NCBI GenBank assembly: GCA_022695795.1 | Contig: MU404104.1 | Span: 186,001-250,000 of the forward strand | Source: Biscogniauxia marginata | Lineage: Eukaryota > Ascomycota > Sordariomycetes > Xylariales > Xylariaceae | Length of the DNA: 64,000 bases | Direction: 5' to 3' | Shown here: piece after piece, positions 60,072 to 64,000 of the stretch | Layout: each line of letters begins with the position of its first letter | Position numbering within the stretch: position 1 is the stretch's first letter | Position numbers and translations under genes: made by a program | Notes under the pieces: generated by a model | The model's database searches: none | Told to the model about the DNA's origin: nothing | What the model saw: the letters and a program-made list of their open reading frames with translations, nothing else

Positions 60072-60478
60072 TGTGACGAACCTCCCTGTGTATTCCTAGT
60101 CAGCTGACTTCACAGGTGAGTACGTACTGAGTTTTCTTGATTTGAAGGTAACAGTGGGTTGAGATTAGTTCAAGTGATTCACAATGTTATGTTCGTTAGA
60201 GAGGTTTCAAGGTACTTTTACTATAGTATTAAAGAGTGACTATAGTTTTAGATTAATAGCTAAAGAACGAATAACTAAATATATAAGGAAACTCTAATTT
60301 ACTTATACTCGTTTTTCCTTTATATAAACTCGTTAAATTAGTGAATCGCTTCTTGTTTACCTATGATTCATTAATTCACCTTAAATTAGTAAATCGACTT
60401 TTATTTACCTATGATTTATTGATTCATATTTTGTTTACGTGACTTGTACGTAGGGGGGGGGACACGAGATTCGTAACA
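60072..60478 (-). repeat. 3' LTR of minus-strand Gypsy element
   Basis: 407-bp copy, TGTGACGAA to TTCGTAACA in plus text, so minus sense. It is one of the less decayed copies. To its right lie the antisense ORF and the minus-strand pol of the element to which it belongs. Left flank GAATC; its partner would be beyond the window. Confidence 0.82.
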
Positions 60479-60580
60479 TTATTCTTCCCTTTCGAGGATC
60501 TTTATTTTAAAGATAAAAAAGGGTTTAAAAAAGTTTTATTTGTTACTTTCTTCTGGTTTCTTAGCTTTATTTTTTTTATT

Positions 60581-61216
60581 ATGTCCCACCGTATAACTAA
60601 AACCCGAAAAAAAACTTTTAACACTTCGCGACGTGTCGAGAAGATAATAGAAAACAAGGCTGCTCTTTTAAGGTCGGTCGCTTTAAACGGGAAAAGGGAA
60701 ATAGCTTGTTTTTATTATGAAAATTCTGGAAAGGAGTGTGTAGCTTCCGAAGATTTAAACCGCTGCCTAGAGTGTATTTATTTAAACCGTACTCGTTATA
60801 ACGTTTTTGGTATTTCGCGTAAAGGTGTAGCTAAAATTGCCGAACAGTTTTAAAAGGTTAAAGCGGACTTGGAGGAGGCGGATGCTGTAGCTAAGGAGGC
60901 TATAGGCAAGGCGGTAGTAGCTATAGATAAGGCGCGTCGTCTCCGGACATAGAGGAGCCTATAATCCGGAAAGTTATAGAGAATAATTGCTCGGGGTTTT
61001 AATTCTATCGAGGAACTGGAGCGCGTCGAGCGCGAGGAAGAGGAATAAAGGCGTTTTACTAAAGGATTGTAGCGTAGGGAGGGAGAGCGGCGTCAATTTA
61101 AACTTGCATAAGACTTGCCTACTTCTAAGACCTTTTCCTTCCTTAATTAGCAGAATTTAGACTTCAATGTTCAGGCTTTTTTGGCCGGTCTAGATTCTAA
61201 CGGTAAAAATTTTTAA
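60581..61216 (+). pseudogene. Antisense Cys-rich ORF inside Gypsy element, RIP-broken
   Basis: An intact 90-codon start (MSHRITKTRKKTFNTSRRVEK) is followed by the same frame running on to 61216 through several stops, all of them TAA or TAG. The surviving part has a basic N-terminus and a cysteine motif (ACFYYENSGKECV, RCLECIYLN) suggestive of a four-Cys metal site. The remainder is Glu/Lys/Arg-rich and probably coiled coil (DLEEADAVAKEA, FNSIEELERVEREEEE). It lies on the strand opposite to pol, between the chromodomain and the 3' LTR. I know proteins of this general look as frequent hypothetical entries in Sordariomycete genomes, but not their function. A nucleic-acid-binding or gag-like accessory role is a guess. 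Confidence 0.65.
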
Positions 61217-64000
61217 CTTCTTTTGTTAAGTTTTTCAAATGTTTGAGTGGTTCTCAAGTGTTTTCTTTTGGTGGGTACTCTTCCCACTTAACAAAATATT
61301 GTAGCTAATTACCAACTTTTCTTAAGTTTAATATCTTTTTTACTTTATACTTGTTTAGATTTTCCTTAAGTTCTAGTTATTTCTTTAGCGGGGCGTTTTT
61401 TGGTGCTGGTTCTAATAATAAGACATGGAACATAAGGTATATTTTAGATCCCTTTAGTAGTAAGAGTTTATAATTAACCTTCGAAACAATTTTTTTAATT
61501 TTATAGGGTTTTAATTTCTTAAATTCGAGTTTTTCGTTAGGTCGTTTTGTTTTGATTTAAAGCGTTTTTATTGTTGCGCCTTGTTTCTAGCGGAGCAAGT
61601 AAATTATGTCTCCTTTCTTAAGAATTAGTCCCTTAATTCTCTTTTTATTATAGTATTTAGTTATCCTTTCTTAGATGAATTATAGTTCTTTTTATAGCTT
61701 TACTTATATTACTTGGATCTTTTTAGATAATACTTTTACTTAAGGAGCTATTATTGTGGTGCTTAATACTTTTATAAGTCCGAACGGTTTCTTGTGAACT
61801 TCTGCTTTTTGGTTATACACCGCTTTATATGGTGATAGCTTTATATTTTTATTAACTGATGTATTGTATGCGACTTGGGCCATAAGTAATAATTCTACTT
61901 AATTATTTATTTATTAATTAATATAGCTTTTGAGGTATTATTTAAGTGTTTGGTTAAGCCTTTTTATTTGTCTATCTATTTAAGGATGGTACGTTATAGA
62001 CAGCTTTTACTTGATCCCCATTCGTTTCATTAGGCTGGTCCAAAACTTTAATGTAAATAGTTTGTTTTTGTTTAAAACAATGCGTTTTAATAGTTCATGT
62101 TTATTAACATATTTTTTTAAGAAGCTAAAAGCTAGCTGTTCTGCTATACTTGCTTTTGTGAAAGGTAGGAAGTAAGCGTACTTTGTAAGTCTATTAATAA
62201 TTACTTATATACTATTGTAAGGTACTCCTATAATAGGATCTTTTGACTTTAAAAGTTTCATTATAAAGTCCCATGTAATTGTATTCTATGTTTTGTTAGG
62301 TATTTAGGTTAATTATAGTAGTTTATATGGTTTGTGTTGTGATGCTTTAGTTTTATTATAAATGTTATAATTCTTTATAATTCTTTTAATTGTTTATCGT
62401 ATTTCTGGAAAATCGAATTTCTTTTGAAGTCGTTTTACCGTTTTGAAAATCCCTTGGTGGCTGTGTAGAGGATGTTCGTGAAATTCTTTGACGAATTCGT
62501 TTTATACTCGTTTTAAGATGTATACCTTTTCTTTATATAAAAGAAGTTTGTCGCTAGATCCTTGTTGAGACTATAATTATTTTTCTTTTTAATTGTAATT
62601 TTCCTTGAATCGTTATTTTTAGTTTTTTATATTAATTTGTATGTAAGTTAATATAACTAATTTGTTATTTTATTGTTTAAATATTTGGATATTTTTTTTG
62701 TTGATTTTTGATTTATAATCTCCCCTTTTACTAAGAAGATCTACTTAGATGTTTTCTTTCCCCTTAATGTGTTGGATTTTGAAATTGAATTTAGATAGGA
62801 AAATCATTTAACGCTCGTATTTCTGGTTAAGTGTTTATATTATTATGAATCGTGTAAGGTTTTTGTGGTTTAAATAAATGTCGATAGGTTTTTTGGTTTT
62901 ATTAAGCCATAGTTCTTATTCTTTTAGTGTTTTGATAACTATTAACAGTTCCTTGTTATAAATTTAATAATTTAGTTTAGCATTATATAATGCTTTAAAT
63001 AGGTACGCGACTGGGTACTATTTCTTATTATCTTTTAATTGCTTTAGAATTACTTTAATGGCAAAATTTGAAGCGTTTATCCTTAGTTATTTCTTTTTTT
63101 TTTCATTTGGGAGTTTATATATAACCTTACTAGTTACGACTTTTTTTAGTTGTTGAAAAGCTCGTTTGGCTTTTTTAGTGAAATGGAAAACCTTTTTTGT
63201 TTTTATTAAGGTAGTTAATTCCGTTAATGGTTTGGCGATATGCCCGAAATCTTTAATAAGTTGTTTAACATAGTTAATAAAGCCAAGAAATGCGCGTACG
63301 TCTATGATATTCTTGAGTTCTAGCTAATTCTTAATTGCTGTTATTTTTCCTTTTTAAATGCGAATTTCTCTTGAACTTATTATAAACCCTAAATAATTTA
63401 GTTTCTTGATATGTTATTTATTTTTAGTTAAATAAATAAGTAGGTTTGCCTTTTCTAAGGCTTTTAATACTTGCTTTATATGTTCTTTATGTTCCTTCTC
63501 GTTTTTTAAGTAAATTAATATATCGTTTAAGTAGACAAATATAAATTTATCTAGAAACTTACAAAAGATTATTATGATTATATGTTGAAATATAGCGGGT
63601 GTGTTAATAAGTCTAAATAACATAACTTTGTACTTATAATATCTATATATCGTTTAAAAAGCTATATATTATTCGTGTTTTTTAGCTATTTTAATTATAT
63701 AATATTTATCGCAAAGGTTTAATATTATAAAGATTTGGGCTTTATTGATTTATCTTCTTATGAGTTTCATTAGTAATAACGAGTATTTGTTTTTTTTGGT
63801 TATTTTATTAAGGTGTCGGTAATTAATTACTCGTCGCTATACTAGGTTTCTTTTTTTATTAACATGTTACTTCCCGTTTTTGTCGACTTTAGGTATTATA
63901 ATCGCTAGGTATCTTAATAAGGATTTGGATTTTTAAATATATTTTTTATTGAGATCCTTTTAAATTCCCTTTTATAGTGCCTTTTGTTTTTCTTGATTTA
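61217..64000 (-). mobile_element. Ty3/Gypsy chromovirus pol, minus strand, RIP-inactivated, cut by window edge
   Basis: Read right to left the order is reverse transcriptase (63623-63414: LINTPAIFQ, FVYLNDILIYLKNE, with the catalytic Asp read as Asn), RNase H (about 63080-62840: YNKELLIVIKTLKE), integrase zinc domain (about 62500-62330: EHPLHSHQGIFKTVKRL), integrase core, GPY/F-like segment (YKLLLPKGSKIYLMFHVLLLEP) and chromodomain (about 61360-61200: YFVKWEEYPPKENT). It is decayed but clearly less so than the plus-strand element, which suggests a later insertion. The 5' half, gag and 5' LTR lie beyond 64000. Confidence 0.88.

Noticed and set aside
60072..60478. Terminal inverted repeats of one large element (53479-60478)
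   Set aside because: The two repeats face opposite ways because they belong to different LTR elements; gag/LTR order at 1-1592 and at 53.5-55 kb fixes the LTR sense.

Overview
The window looks like a filamentous ascomycete (Pezizomycotina) chromosome with a two-compartment architecture. Gene islands of ordinary base composition carry short introns (about 50-70 nt, GT...CTAAC...AG). They alternate abruptly with very AT-rich blocks (about 1-3260, 30805-32110, 38240-41630, 45110-45560, 52710-59980 and 61200-64000). In those blocks relic coding frames are broken almost only by TAA/TAG and Asp codons have become Asn, the pattern left by repeat-induced point mutation (RIP). Plant-polymer esterases and HET/NLR-type genes suggest a plant-associated or wood-decay species; I cannot name it.

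Left arm (1-13 kb): the gag end of a RIP-mutated Ty3/Gypsy element with its LTR, a solo LTR with a perfect 5-bp target duplication and a 410-bp hairpin element. Then come a FAD-monooxygenase pseudogene cut off at the AT-rich boundary, a small secreted cysteine-rich protein gene with two introns, a frameshifted small membrane-protein gene and a secreted subtilisin. About 5.4 kb with little recognisable coding content follows.

Central island (13-38 kb): an unknown Asn/Gln/Met-rich protein, a ZIP zinc transporter, a CE15-type glucuronoyl esterase, an unknown 226-aa protein, a 14-TMS MFS transporter and a CE1-type esterase with a GC-AG intron. Next are an ankyrin protein with a PF17111-like N-terminus and, tail-to-tail with it across a TIR element, a fungal NLR (SesB-like hydrolase, NB-ARC, TPR). 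The island ends with a TauD-like dioxygenase. The esterases and protease fit secreted nutrition; the NLR and ankyrin genes fit self/non-self recognition.

Right island (41.6-52.7 kb): a kinase-like protein, cytosolic-type arginyl-tRNA synthetase (possibly dual-targeted), a secreted acidic protein of uncertain frame, a small broken gene, a medium-chain alcohol dehydrogenase, a DUF7708-like protein, and a C2H2 gene containing a 114-bp tandem repeat that runs into a 100-N assembly gap. A stop codon interrupts its second finger.

Right arm (52.7-64 kb): two chromodomain-bearing Gypsy elements arranged tail-to-tail, with one LTR inserted inside another. The right-hand element carries an antisense Cys-rich ORF between pol and its 3' LTR. 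Exon coordinates were worked out by hand from splice signals and reading-frame continuity; none is supported by transcripts.
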